A stretch of DNA of 56,045 nt from assembly GCA_050249455.1 (NCBI GenBank), contig JBFWQM010000007.1, forward strand, positions 1-56,045, in the 5' to 3' direction. The stretch's first letter is position 1. Each line of letters starts with the position of its first letter. A model generated the notes under the pieces. That model was given only the letters and a program-made list of their open reading frames with translations. It ran no database searches and had not been told where the DNA came from. Positions 31,579 to 39,227 of the stretch are shown piece after piece. The DNA comes from JBFWQM01 sp050249455 (GTDB lineage: Bacteria > Pseudomonadota > Alphaproteobacteria > MPNO01 > VGEU01). A program made the position numbers and the translations under genes.

Positions 31579-32343
31579 ATGAAGGGTCTTCAGATGCGCA
31601 AGCTCGCCGCGATGGCGGTCCTGGTCACGTCGGCGGTCGCGCTGGCGGGCTGCGGCAACACGTTCCAGCGGCTGGCGACCGTCGGCGAGCCGCCGCCGAT
31701 CACCCACGTCCAGAACCCGACCCAGGCGCCGGGCTACCGGCCGGTCAGCCTGCCGATGCCGGCGGCGGTGCCGTACGAGACCAACGCCAATTCGCTGTGG
31801 AAGTCGGGCGCCCGACAGTTCTTCAAGGACCAGCGGGCCGGCAAGGTCGGCGACCTGGTGACCGTCAGCATCCAGATCAACGAGTCGGCCAAGCTGTCCA
31901 ACACGACGACGCGGCAGCGGACCAACTCCGACAACGCCTCGCTGGGGTCGCTGTTCGGCTTCGAGACCAAGCTGAACAAGATCTTCCCCGACGCGGTGGA
32001 CCCCACCAGCCTGGTCGACATGAAGAGCGGCACCAACAATTCGGGCAGCGGCACCGTCGACCGCGGCGAGAAGATCACGCTCAAGGTCGCGGCGGTGATC
32101 ACCCAGGCGCTGCCCAACGGCAACCTGGTGGTGGTCGGCCGCCAGGAGCTCCGGGTCAACTTCGAGGTCCGCGAGCTGCAGATCGCCGGCGTCGTGCGGC
32201 CGGAGGACATCACCTCCGACAACTCGATCTCCTTCGAGAAGATCGCCGAGGCGCGGGTCTCCTACGGCGGCCGCGGTCACATCTCCGACTTCCAGCAGCC
32301 GCGCGTCGGCCAGCAGGTCTTCGACATCATCATGCCGTTCTGA
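31579..32343 (+). CDS. flgH: flagellar L-ring lipoprotein FlgH
   Basis: 254 residues. Lipoprotein signal with lipobox ALAG-C25 counted from the ATG at 31579 (another ATG five codons in would also work). Forms the outer-membrane L ring. Conserved segments are NSLWKSGARQFFKDQRAGKVGDLVTVSI, GEKITLKVAAVITQALPNGNLVV-x-G-x-QE-x-x-VN and the terminal GQQVFDIIMPF. Last gene of the flgF operon; a strong terminator follows within 21 bases. Confidence 0.95.
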   Translation: MKGLQMRKLAAMAVLVTSAVALAGCGNTFQRLATVGEPPPITHVQNPTQAPGYRPVSLPMPAAVPYETNANSLWKSGARQFFKDQRAGKVGDLVTVSIQINESAKLSNTTTRQRTNSDNASLGSLFGFETKLNKIFPDAVDPTSLVDMKSGTNNSGSGTVDRGEKITLKVAAVITQALPNGNLVVVGRQELRVNFEVRELQIAGVVRPEDITSDNSISFEKIAEARVSYGGRGHISDFQQPRVGQQVFDIIMPF

Positions 32344-32363
32344 CGCTGCGCGCCTGAAACGAT

Positions 32364-32398
32364 CAGGGGCGGGTCCGGGACCCGCCCCTGCCTTTTTT
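32364..32398 (+). terminator. rho-independent terminator after flgH
   Basis: A GC-rich hairpin (CAGGGGCGGGTC / GACCCGCCCCTG) followed by CCTTTTTT, starting 21 bases after the flgH stop. Confidence 0.85.
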
Positions 32399-32410
32399 GC
32401 ACCGCACCCC

Positions 32411-32445
32411 GGAAATGAAAACGGCCGGCGCTCGCGCGCCAGCCG
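32411..32445 (-). terminator. rho-independent terminator after dksA
   Basis: On the minus strand CGGCTGGCGC-GCGA-GCGCCGGCCG followed by TTTTCATTT, 28 bases beyond the dksA stop. One G-U pair in the stem; back-to-back with the flgH terminator. Confidence 0.65.
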
Positions 32446-32472
32446 CCGGACGGGATGGGTGGCCCCCGGCGG

Positions 32473-32889
32473 TCAATCGTCGCGGTGCGTGCGCTCCATG
32501 CGCTCGTGCCGCTCCTGCGCCTCCAGGCTCAGGGTCGCGATCGGGCGGGCATCCAGGCGCTTCACCCCGATCGGCTCGGCGGTCTCCTCGCAGTAGCCGT
32601 AGGTGCCGTCCTCGATGCGGCGCAGGGCCTCGTCGATCTTGGTGATCAGCTTGCGCTCGCGGTCGCGCGTGCGCAGCACCAGCGACCGGTCGGTCTCCAC
32701 CGAGGCGCGGTCGGACAGGTCGGCCTCCTGGGTCGTCTCCTGCTGCAGGTCCTGCAGGGTGGTGTTCGACTCGCGCAGCAGCTCCTCCCGCCATTTCAAC
32801 AGCTTCTGACGGAAATAGGCGCGCTGTCGCGGGTTCATGAACGGCTCGTCCTCGGACGGCTTGTAGTTGGGCGGAAGCGTGACCGTCAT
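32473..32889 (-). CDS. dksA: RNA polymerase-binding protein DksA (single-cysteine type)
   Basis: 138 residues. Binds the RNA polymerase secondary channel and works with ppGpp. The coiled-coil tip motif DLSDRAS (D-x-x-D-x-A) is intact, and the globular domain reads GTYGYCEETAEPIGVKRLDARPIATLSLEAQERHE. Only one of the four zinc-binding cysteines is left, as in the C1-type DksA described in alphaproteobacteria, so it probably folds without zinc. It sits between flgH and fliX, as in other alphaproteobacterial flagellar loci. Confidence 0.95.
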   Translation of the reverse strand: MTVTLPPNYKPSEDEPFMNPRQRAYFRQKLLKWREELLRESNTTLQDLQQETTQEADLSDRASVETDRSLVLRTRDRERKLITKIDEALRRIEDGTYGYCEETAEPIGVKRLDARPIATLSLEAQERHERMERTHRDD

Positions 32890-32922
32890 GAACCACTCGT
32901 GTCACTGTTCAAAAGCCGCCGC

Positions 32923-32951
32923 AGTATATGAATCGACCCCCCGCGCTGCAA
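32923..32951 (-). promoter_or_regulatory. sigma-70-like promoter of dksA
   Basis: Minus strand TTGCAG, 17-base spacer, TATACT; the -10 element is one base from consensus, the -35 weaker. It predicts an untranslated leader of about 25-30 bases before the dksA ATG. Confidence 0.45.
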
Positions 32952-33045
32952 GTCGGACGGGGCGCGCCGGACGGCGGCGTCGGATTGTGCAACCTGCTGT
33001 TTACAGAGACGTTTCAAGGCCGGTCGCGCGTGCGGCGCCGGTCGG

Positions 33046-33462
33046 TCAGACCGGCTGGCCGAGCTTGGCCAGCTCGACGCAGGCGCGCAGCTCGATCGCT
33101 TCCAGCACCTCGCGCAGGCCGGGATCGGCGATCGACTCGCGGCGCTGGCGGACCAGGTCGAGGAGGCCGCCGAGCTCGCGCTCGGAGAACCGCCCGGTCA
33201 GCAGGCCCAGCCGCAGATTGTCCAGGCTGTCCAGGATCGCCTCGCCACGCGCGCGCGCGCGCCGGCGGCCGCCGCCCTCGTTGGCGACCTCCTGGATCGA
33301 CAGCAGCATCTCGACGGTGGCGATCGGCCCGACAGGGCCGGCGCCCGAAGTCGGCTCATCGCCGCCGAGTGCGCTCGCGAACGTGCCGCCGGCCTGGTCG
33401 CCGGCGCGCTCCGTACGCCGCCGGCTCGCCGGCTGGGTGAGCGTCGGTCCCGTTACTCTCAT
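33046..33462 (-). CDS. fliX: flagellar assembly regulator FliX
   Basis: 138 residues from the ATG at 33462 (MRVTGPTLTQ). The family core is visible: ATVEMLLSIQEVAN, then RARARGEAILDSLDNLRLGLLTGRFS and a terminal LREVLEAIELRACVELAKL. In Caulobacter FliX couples early basal-body assembly to the sigma-54 activator FlbD. It lies divergent from flgI here, as in Caulobacter, and a CtrA-like box lies 48-62 bases upstream. Longer frames upstream run antisense into flgI and are not coding. Confidence 0.88.
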   Translation of the reverse strand: MRVTGPTLTQPASRRRTERAGDQAGGTFASALGGDEPTSGAGPVGPIATVEMLLSIQEVANEGGGRRRARARGEAILDSLDNLRLGLLTGRFSERELGGLLDLVRQRRESIADPGLREVLEAIELRACVELAKLGQPV

Positions 33463-33509
33463 GGTCGGCCAAACCGTCCAATAGGTTGCCGCACCATGGG
33501 GCCGGGCCG

Positions 33510-33524
33510 TTAACGGCAGGTAAA
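33510..33524 (-). promoter_or_regulatory. CtrA-like box upstream of fliX
   Basis: Minus strand TTTACCTGCCGTTAA, one mismatch to TTAA-N7-TTAA. It overlaps a perfect 12-base palindrome GCCGTTAACGGC (33506-33517) and is flanked by GCCGGG and CCCGGC. Confidence 0.5.
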
Positions 33525-33637
33525 GCCCGGCAATTTCTTCCCCTCGGCCAGGACGTCCTTGCCGCCCGGGCGGGTTCCCGGCCCGGCGACGCGGCGCCAA
33601 GCCATTGATTTTCCTCAGGCCATGGTGCGCCGCATCA

Positions 33638-33653
33638 TGGCACGCATTTCGCA
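33638..33653 (+). promoter_or_regulatory. sigma-54 promoter for the flgI operon
   Basis: TGGCACGCATTTCGCA: perfect -24 element and correct ten-base spacing to the -12 GC, one mismatch to TTGC. The predicted start is near 33664, just before the AAAGGGGG ribosome site and the flgI ATG at 33682; this excludes starts upstream of it. Confidence 0.8.
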
Positions 33654-33681
33654 AGGAACGGACAGGTTCAAAGGGGGACTC

Positions 33682-34836
33682 ATGTCCGCAGCGTTGACGT
33701 TCGGGGTTCGGCTGAAGGCGGCGGCGCGGCGCGCGGCGATGGCCGCGGCGCTCGCCGCGGCGGCCCTGCTGGCCGCCACGCCGGCAGCGGCGAGCTCTCG
33801 CATCAAGGACATCGCCGACTTCGAGGGCGTGCGCGACAACCTGCTGGTCGGATACGGCCTGGTGGTCGGCCTCAACGGCTCGGGCGATACGCTGAACAAC
33901 TCCGGCTTCACCCGCCAGAGCCTGATCGGCATGCTGGAGCGGCTGGGCGTCAATACCCGCGACGACAAGCTGAAGACCGCCAACGTCGCGGCGGTGATGG
34001 TGACCGCCGTCCTGCCGCCGTTCGCGCGCCAGGGCACCCGCATCGACATCTCGGTGGCGGCGCTGGGCGATGCCAAGAGCCTGCTGGGCGGGACCTTGCT
34101 GGTCACCCCGATGATCGGCGCCGACGGCGAGGTCTACGCGGTCGGCCAGGGCCAAGTTGCCGTCAGCGGCTTCCAGGCCGGCGGCAAGGCGTCCTCGGTC
34201 ACGCGCGGCGTGCCGACCAGCGGGCGCATCGCCAACGGCGCCATCGTCGAGCGCGAGGTCAGCTTCCGCCTCGCCGAGCAGAATTCCGTCGGCATCGCGC
34301 TGCGCAACCCCGACCTCACCACCGGCCGCCGCATCGCGATGGCGGTCAACCGGCTGGTCGGCAATGCGGTCGCGGCGCCGGTCGATCCCGGCACGGTCCG
34401 GGTCGCGGTGCCCAACGGCTATCCGGGCGGCGTGGTCGCGCTGCTGACCGACATCGAGCAGCTCCGCGTCGAGCCCGACCAGGTCGCCCGCGTGGTGATC
34501 GACGAGCGGTCGGGCGTGATCGTGATGGGCGAGAACGTGCGCATCAGCACCGTGGCCATCGCCCAGGGCAACCTGACCATCCGGGTGACCGAGGCCGAGC
34601 AGGTCTCGCAGCCCGGCCCGTTCGCCAACCGCGGCGAGACCGAGAAGGTCCAGCGCACCACCGTCGAGGTCAACGAGCAGAGCGAGCGACGCCTCGCGGT
34701 GCTGCCCACCGGCATCAGCCTGCAGGAGCTGGTCAACGGCCTCAACGCGCTCGGCGTGGGTCCGCGCGACATGATCACCATCCTGCAGACGATCAAGGCC
34801 GCAGGCGCGCTGCAGGCCGAGATCGAGGTGCTGTGA
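33682..34836 (+). CDS. flgI: flagellar P-ring protein FlgI
   Basis: 384 residues from the ATG at 33682, which follows AAAGGGGG and the sigma-54 promoter. Long Ala-rich signal peptide (about 1-37). Mature protein begins SRIKDIADFEGVRDNLLVGYGLVVGLNGSGD, with TPMIGADGEVYAVGQGQV and RVVIDERSGVIVMGENVRIS further on and an end motif LGVGPRDMITILQTIKAAGALQA, all characteristic of FlgI. First gene of flgI-flgJ-flgN-flgK-flgL-fliW. Confidence 0.96.
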   Translation: MSAALTFGVRLKAAARRAAMAAALAAAALLAATPAAASSRIKDIADFEGVRDNLLVGYGLVVGLNGSGDTLNNSGFTRQSLIGMLERLGVNTRDDKLKTANVAAVMVTAVLPPFARQGTRIDISVAALGDAKSLLGGTLLVTPMIGADGEVYAVGQGQVAVSGFQAGGKASSVTRGVPTSGRIANGAIVEREVSFRLAEQNSVGIALRNPDLTTGRRIAMAVNRLVGNAVAAPVDPGTVRVAVPNGYPGGVVALLTDIEQLRVEPDQVARVVIDERSGVIVMGENVRISTVAIAQGNLTIRVTEAEQVSQPGPFANRGETEKVQRTTVEVNEQSERRLAVLPTGISLQELVNGLNALGVGPRDMITILQTIKAAGALQAEIEVL

Positions 34837-35159
34837 TGGCGAGCCCCATCCCGCTGGTCCAGCTCGACATCGGCGCGGCGCAGGCGGCGCAGGCCCCGAA
34901 GAACGCGGCGGCCCGCACGCCCGAGGCGGCCCGCGCGACCGGGGAGGACTTCGAGGCGTTCTTCATCTCGCAGATGCTCGACCACATGTCCGCCGGCCTG
35001 AAGTCCGACGGCCTGTTCGGCGGCGGCGCGGGCGAGGACACCTATCGCGGCCTGCTCAACCAGGAATACGGCAAGGTGATCGCCAAGTCCGGCGGGATCG
35101 GCCTGGCCGACACCGTGACGCGCGAGATCCTCAAGCTGCAGGAGGCCGGGACGCCGTGA
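34836..35159 (+). CDS. flgJ: rod-binding protein, FlgJ N-terminal domain type
   Basis: 107 residues. Contains only the rod-capping domain (DFEAFFISQMLDHMSAGLKSDGLFGGGAGEDTYRGLLNQEYGKVIAKSGGIGLAD); the muramidase half of enteric FlgJ is missing, as is normal in alphaproteobacteria where a separate lytic enzyme is used. The ATG overlaps the flgI stop (TGATG) and its stop overlaps the next GTG. Confidence 0.9.
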   Translation: MASPIPLVQLDIGAAQAAQAPKNAAARTPEAARATGEDFEAFFISQMLDHMSAGLKSDGLFGGGAGEDTYRGLLNQEYGKVIAKSGGIGLADTVTREILKLQEAGTP

Positions 35160-35599
35160 CCATCCAGGAACGCATCGGCGGCTTGATCCGCATCGCCAGC
35201 CGGCTGATCGACCTGCTCGACGCCGAGGTGGCGGCGCTGCGCGACATGCGGATGGACGCGGTCGCCGCAATCCAGCCGGAGAAGACCGCGCTGGTCGCCG
35301 AGTACGAGGCGGAGATCGCCGGCCTTGCCGACCAGCGCGACGCGCTGGTGCTGCTGGCGCCGGCGCTGCAGGCGGAGTTCCGCCGCGTCGCCAGGGCGCT
35401 CGCCGCGGCCTCGGTGTCCAACGCCGCGGCGCTGACCGCTGCGCGCGAGGCGCACGACCGCGTGCTGCGCTCGATCGTCGAGGCCGCGGGCGCCGCGGCC
35501 AAGCCGACCGGCACCTACTCGCGCGCCGGCCGCATCGGCGAGGCGAAGCGCAACCAGCCGCCGCCGCGGCTGTCCCTGACCCTCGACCGGCGGCTGTAG
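35156..35599 (+). CDS. flgN: FlgN-like flagellar export chaperone
   Basis: 147 residues from a GTG that overlaps the flgJ stop (GTGA). All-helical with heptad-like runs (LIRIASRLIDLLDAEVAALRDMRMDAV, EKTALVAEYEAEIAGLADQRDAL), ending in a basic tail with YSRAGRIGEAKR. The shape and position directly before flgK match FlgN, the chaperone of the hook-filament junction proteins FlgK and FlgL. Sequence similarity in this family is low, so the call rests partly on context. Confidence 0.78.
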   Translation: MTIQERIGGLIRIASRLIDLLDAEVAALRDMRMDAVAAIQPEKTALVAEYEAEIAGLADQRDALVLLAPALQAEFRRVARALAAASVSNAAALTAAREAHDRVLRSIVEAAGAAAKPTGTYSRAGRIGEAKRNQPPPRLSLTLDRRL

Positions 35600-35602
35600 G
35601 CC

Positions 35603-37651
35603 ATGCCGCTCAGCCTCTCCCTCCTCAACGCGCTGTCCGGGCTGAACGTCAACCAGCGCGGCATCAACATCGCCTCGCAGAACGTCGCCAACGTCAACAC
35701 CGAAGGCTACACGCGCAAGATCGTCCACCAGGAATCGGTGTCCACCGACGGCGTCGGCCACGGCGTTGCGGTCAGCGCCATCTCGCGCAACGTCAACGAA
35801 TACCTGCTGCGCGACCTGCGCGGCACCACCTCCATCGCCGCGACCAACCGGGTGCAGGACTACTACTTCCAGCGCATGCAGGACCTGTTCGGATCGCCCG
35901 ACTCGTCGGGCTCGCTGGCGGCGACCCTCACCACGCTGGGCACGCAGTTCCAGGCGCTGTCCGCATCGCCCGAAAGCCAGGCGATGCAGACCGCCGTCGT
36001 CGATGCCGCCGATCGCGCCGCGCGCCAGTTCAACGACATGGGGCGCCAGATCCAGGACCTGCGGCTGGAGGCCGATAACGACATCGCCGCGACGGTGGCG
36101 GCGATCAACGCCGACCTGGAAGAGATCAAGACGCTGAACGAGAAGATCGCCCGCAACCTGGCGCTCAAGCTCGACGCGACGGAACTCGAGGACCAACGCG
36201 ACGTGGCGCTGACCCGGATATCGGAGCACCTCGACGTCAACTATTTCAAGGAAGGCAGCGGCAAGGTCCTGCTGTACACCGCGACCGGCGTGCCGCTGCT
36301 CGACCAGACCGTGCATCCACTCAGCCACAACACCGTCTCGTCGATGGACCCCGGCCTGACGTGGTCGGCGGGAAACCTCGACGGCATCATGGTCGGGGCG
36401 ACCGACATCACCACGACCGTGCGCGACGGCAAGCTGCGCGGCCTGATCGAGATGCGCGACTATACCCTGCCCAACCTCTACGCGCAGGTCGACGAGCTGG
36501 CGGCCACGCTGCGCGACGAGATGAACGCGTTGCACAACAAGGGCACCGCCTATCCCGGCGCGACATCGCTGACCGGCACGCGCACGTTCGTGGCGGCGGA
36601 CCCGCCGAACTGGTCCGGCACGCTGCGCGTGGCGTCGACCGACACCGAGGGCACGGTCACCGGCTTCCAGGACTTCGACCTCGCGACCTACGCCACCGTC
36701 GGCGACCTGGTGGCCGCGATCGACGCGATGCCGACGGTCTCCGCCTCGATCGACGCCGGCGGCCACGTCGTGATCGCCGGCGCCGGCGGCAACCGGGTGG
36801 CGCTCAACGAGATGGACAGCGCCGTCGTGGTGGGGGGCCGGACGGTCGGCGCGTCGGAGTTCCTCGGCCTCAACGACCTCTACGTCACCAACGCCGCGTA
36901 CGACGCCTACAGCTCCGACTTCCAGACCAGCCAGACGGCGCCGATCGGCCTGGCCGGCACGCTGACGTTCGAGGGCGCGTTCGGCGCCGCCAACGTCAAC
37001 TACGTGGCCGGCGACGGCCTGGCCGACCTCGCCGCGTCGATCAACGCCGACGGCACCTTGGCCGCGGCCGGCATCACCGCCACGGTGCTGCGCGAGGGCA
37101 GCGGCTATCGGCTGCGGATCGAGGATGCCCAGGGCGACAACGTCTTCGTCACCGATTCCGGCACGCTCGCCGGCGTCATCAACCTGAAGGAGCGCGACAA
37201 CCGGTCGGCGCTCGACATCTCGGTGCGCGCCAGCGTGCTGTCCGACCCGTCGCTGGTGGCGCGCGGCACGCTGAGCGGCGACCCCGCATTGGCGGTGGGC
37301 GACCGCGGCATCTCCGTCGGCGACAACTCGGTCATCCAGGCCATGTCGGCCCGCTTCGTGGCCGGCATCGACTTTCCGCCCACCGGCGGCCTGTCGGCGG
37401 CGACCCGCAGCATCGCCGACTACGCCGCCTCGATCCTGTCGCTGAATTCCAGCCAGGCGACATCGGTCTCCAACGCGCTCGAGACCAACAACTTCCTGGT
37501 CGAGAACCTGCAGCACCGCACCGCGTCGATCAGCGGCGTCAACATCGACGAGGAGATGGCCAACCTGATCGCGCTGCAGAACGCCTACGCGGCGTCGGCG
37601 CGGGTGGTCACGGTGACCAAGGAAATGATGGAACTGCTCGAGCGGATCTAG
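35603..37651 (+). CDS. flgK: hook-associated protein 1, FlgK
   Basis: 682 residues. N-terminal rod/hook motif LNALSGLNVNQRGINIASQNVANVNTEGYTRK and C-terminal motif VNIDEEMANLIALQNAYAASARVVTVTKEMMELLERI form the exported coiled-coil ends; the central 400 residues are the variable beta-rich region. Joins hook to filament together with FlgL. Three bases after flgN and 13 before flgL. Length is within the alphaproteobacterial range. Confidence 0.95.
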   Translation: MPLSLSLLNALSGLNVNQRGINIASQNVANVNTEGYTRKIVHQESVSTDGVGHGVAVSAISRNVNEYLLRDLRGTTSIAATNRVQDYYFQRMQDLFGSPDSSGSLAATLTTLGTQFQALSASPESQAMQTAVVDAADRAARQFNDMGRQIQDLRLEADNDIAATVAAINADLEEIKTLNEKIARNLALKLDATELEDQRDVALTRISEHLDVNYFKEGSGKVLLYTATGVPLLDQTVHPLSHNTVSSMDPGLTWSAGNLDGIMVGATDITTTVRDGKLRGLIEMRDYTLPNLYAQVDELAATLRDEMNALHNKGTAYPGATSLTGTRTFVAADPPNWSGTLRVASTDTEGTVTGFQDFDLATYATVGDLVAAIDAMPTVSASIDAGGHVVIAGAGGNRVALNEMDSAVVVGGRTVGASEFLGLNDLYVTNAAYDAYSSDFQTSQTAPIGLAGTLTFEGAFGAANVNYVAGDGLADLAASINADGTLAAAGITATVLREGSGYRLRIEDAQGDNVFVTDSGTLAGVINLKERDNRSALDISVRASVLSDPSLVARGTLSGDPALAVGDRGISVGDNSVIQAMSARFVAGIDFPPTGGLSAATRSIADYAASILSLNSSQATSVSNALETNNFLVENLQHRTASISGVNIDEEMANLIALQNAYAASARVVTVTKEMMELLERI

Positions 37652-37664
37652 GAGGCGGAAGGCA

Positions 37665-38573
37665 GTGACACGCGTAACCAACTTCGCCGAATACCAGCGC
37701 TCGCTGGCCAACATCACCTCGACGCAGTCGCGGTCGGCGGCGCTGCAGCTCCAGGTGTCCAGCGGATCCAAGTCGAGCGATTACGCCGGCCTCGGCCAGG
37801 ACGCCGGCCGGCTGGTGACGCTCGAATCGGCGCACGCCCGCGCCGGCCAGTACATCCTGGACAACAACGCGATCTCGACCCGGCTGCAGAACGCCGAATC
37901 CAACGTCTCGCAGATCTTCGACGTGATGTCGGACTTCAAGCAGCTCCTGATCAGCGCGCTCAACGCGGAGAACGCCGCCGAGCTCGCCATGCCGCAGCAG
38001 GCGGCCGACCGGCTTGACCAGGTCACCGGCCTGCTCAATGCAAAGGTCGACAACGTCTTCCTGTTCGGGGGATCGGTGACCAACCGCGCCCCGGTCGACC
38101 TCGCCGGGCTGCCGGTCGCCTATGCCCTGCCCAGCGCCGACGGCGACAGCATCGGCTACTACCAGGGCGACTTCACCGTGCGCGCCGTCCAGGCCGACGA
38201 CGACGTGCGGGTCAATTACGGCGTCACCGCGGGCGATCCCGCCTTCGAGAAGGCGGTCCGCGCGCTCGACATGGTGATCAAGGGCGGGGTCAGCGACCGC
38301 GCCACCCTGGAGCACGCGCTGGAGGTGACCAACCAGGCGCTCAACGCGATCCCGGACCTGCGCACCAAGCTGGGCAACTCGCTGAAGGCCCTCGATCTCG
38401 CCAACGGCAAGCACGGCGAGTTCCAGAAACTGGCCGAGGGGACGATCGGCGACATCAAGAACGTCGATGTCGCGCTGGCGGTGACCAAGCTTAACGACAC
38501 GCAAATCACCTTGGAGGCTTCCTATCTGGCGCTGTCGCGCCTGAACCAGGCCTCGCTGGTGAACTACCTGTGA
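37665..38573 (+). CDS. flgL: hook-associated protein 3, FlgL
   Basis: 302 residues from a GTG preceded by GGAGGCGGAAG. Flagellin-like ends: RVTNFAEYQRSLANITSTQSRSAALQLQVSSGSKSSDYAGLG at the start and VTKLNDTQITLEASYLALSRLNQASLVNYL at the end. Last structural gene of the operon; its stop is 35 bases before the preferred fliW ATG. Confidence 0.94.
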   Translation: MTRVTNFAEYQRSLANITSTQSRSAALQLQVSSGSKSSDYAGLGQDAGRLVTLESAHARAGQYILDNNAISTRLQNAESNVSQIFDVMSDFKQLLISALNAENAAELAMPQQAADRLDQVTGLLNAKVDNVFLFGGSVTNRAPVDLAGLPVAYALPSADGDSIGYYQGDFTVRAVQADDDVRVNYGVTAGDPAFEKAVRALDMVIKGGVSDRATLEHALEVTNQALNAIPDLRTKLGNSLKALDLANGKHGEFQKLAEGTIGDIKNVDVALAVTKLNDTQITLEASYLALSRLNQASLVNYL

Positions 38574-38608
38574 CGACGGCCGCACGATCCGCGGAGGAGC
38601 ATGCATCG

Positions 38609-39124
38609 ATGATCATCGCCAACGCCGCCCGCATTCCCGGCGCCGAGACCCCGCCTCCCGGCGGCGACGGCATGCTCGTCGTCGCCACGCGGTTCGGCGA
38701 CATCACGGTCGATCCGGCGCTTGCGCTCGAGATGCCGCGCGGCCTCCTGGGCTTCGCCGACCATCGCCAGTTCGCGCTCGCCGAGCTTCCCGACCGCCGC
38801 TTCGCGCAGTTCAAGCTGCTGCTGAGCCTGAGCGATCCCGAGGTCTCGTTCCTGCTGCTGCCGGTGGACCCGGCCGCCGGCATCCTGGCGCCGGAGGACT
38901 GCGATGCGGCGTGCAAGGCGCTGAACATCCCGCCGGCCGACGTGGCGATCCTGGTGATCGTGACGATCCGCCGCATCGCGGCCGAGGCCCGCGTCTCGGT
39001 CAACCTGCGCGCGCCGATCCTGATCGACGTCGCGGCGCGGCGCGGCTGGCAGTTCGTGATCCCCAACGGCCGCTACCCGATCCGGCAGGAACTGCCCCTG
39101 ATCGGCGTCCAGGCCACACGCTGA
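38609..39124 (+). CDS. fliW: flagellar assembly factor FliW
   Basis: 171 residues from the ATG at 38609, chosen because GGAGGA lies ten bases upstream; a GTG at 38570 overlapping flgL would add 13 residues. Family segments: MLVVATRFGDITVDPALALEMPRGLLGFADH, FKLLLSLSDPEVSFLLLPVDP and the C-terminal NLRAPILIDVAARRGWQFVI. FliW binds CsrA until flagellin titrates it away, so it links filament export to translation. It ends the flgI-flgL operon. Confidence 0.93.
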   Translation: MIIANAARIPGAETPPPGGDGMLVVATRFGDITVDPALALEMPRGLLGFADHRQFALAELPDRRFAQFKLLLSLSDPEVSFLLLPVDPAAGILAPEDCDAACKALNIPPADVAILVIVTIRRIAAEARVSVNLRAPILIDVAARRGWQFVIPNGRYPIRQELPLIGVQATR

Positions 39125-39145
39125 GCGGGCAGGACCGGGCGCCGC

Positions 39146-39160
39146 TTAAACCTTCCTTAA
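39146..39160 (+). promoter_or_regulatory. perfect TTAA-N7-TTAA box upstream of the CDP-sugar operon
   Basis: TTAAACCTTCCTTAA: exact CtrA pattern, nested in a GCTTAA...TTAAGC inverted repeat (39144-39162). It lies 68-82 bases before the rfbF ATG and 22 after the fliW stop, so it most likely belongs to the sugar operon promoter. Binding is inferred. Confidence 0.6.
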
Positions 39161-39227
39161 GCTTACTCGGCAAGGATCGGGAAATCCTGCCCCGATCGCC
39201 GGCCGACGGGCGGAGTGGACACGCGTC

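Noticed and set aside
34833..34835. GTG at 34833 as the flgJ start
   Set aside because: The adjacent ATG at 34836 gives the same protein minus one residue and the common TGATG overlap; nothing favours the GTG.
35042..37771. 909-codon minus-strand frame across flgK
   Set aside because: Antisense to flgK, whose conserved ends are unambiguous; the frame has no recognisable domain.
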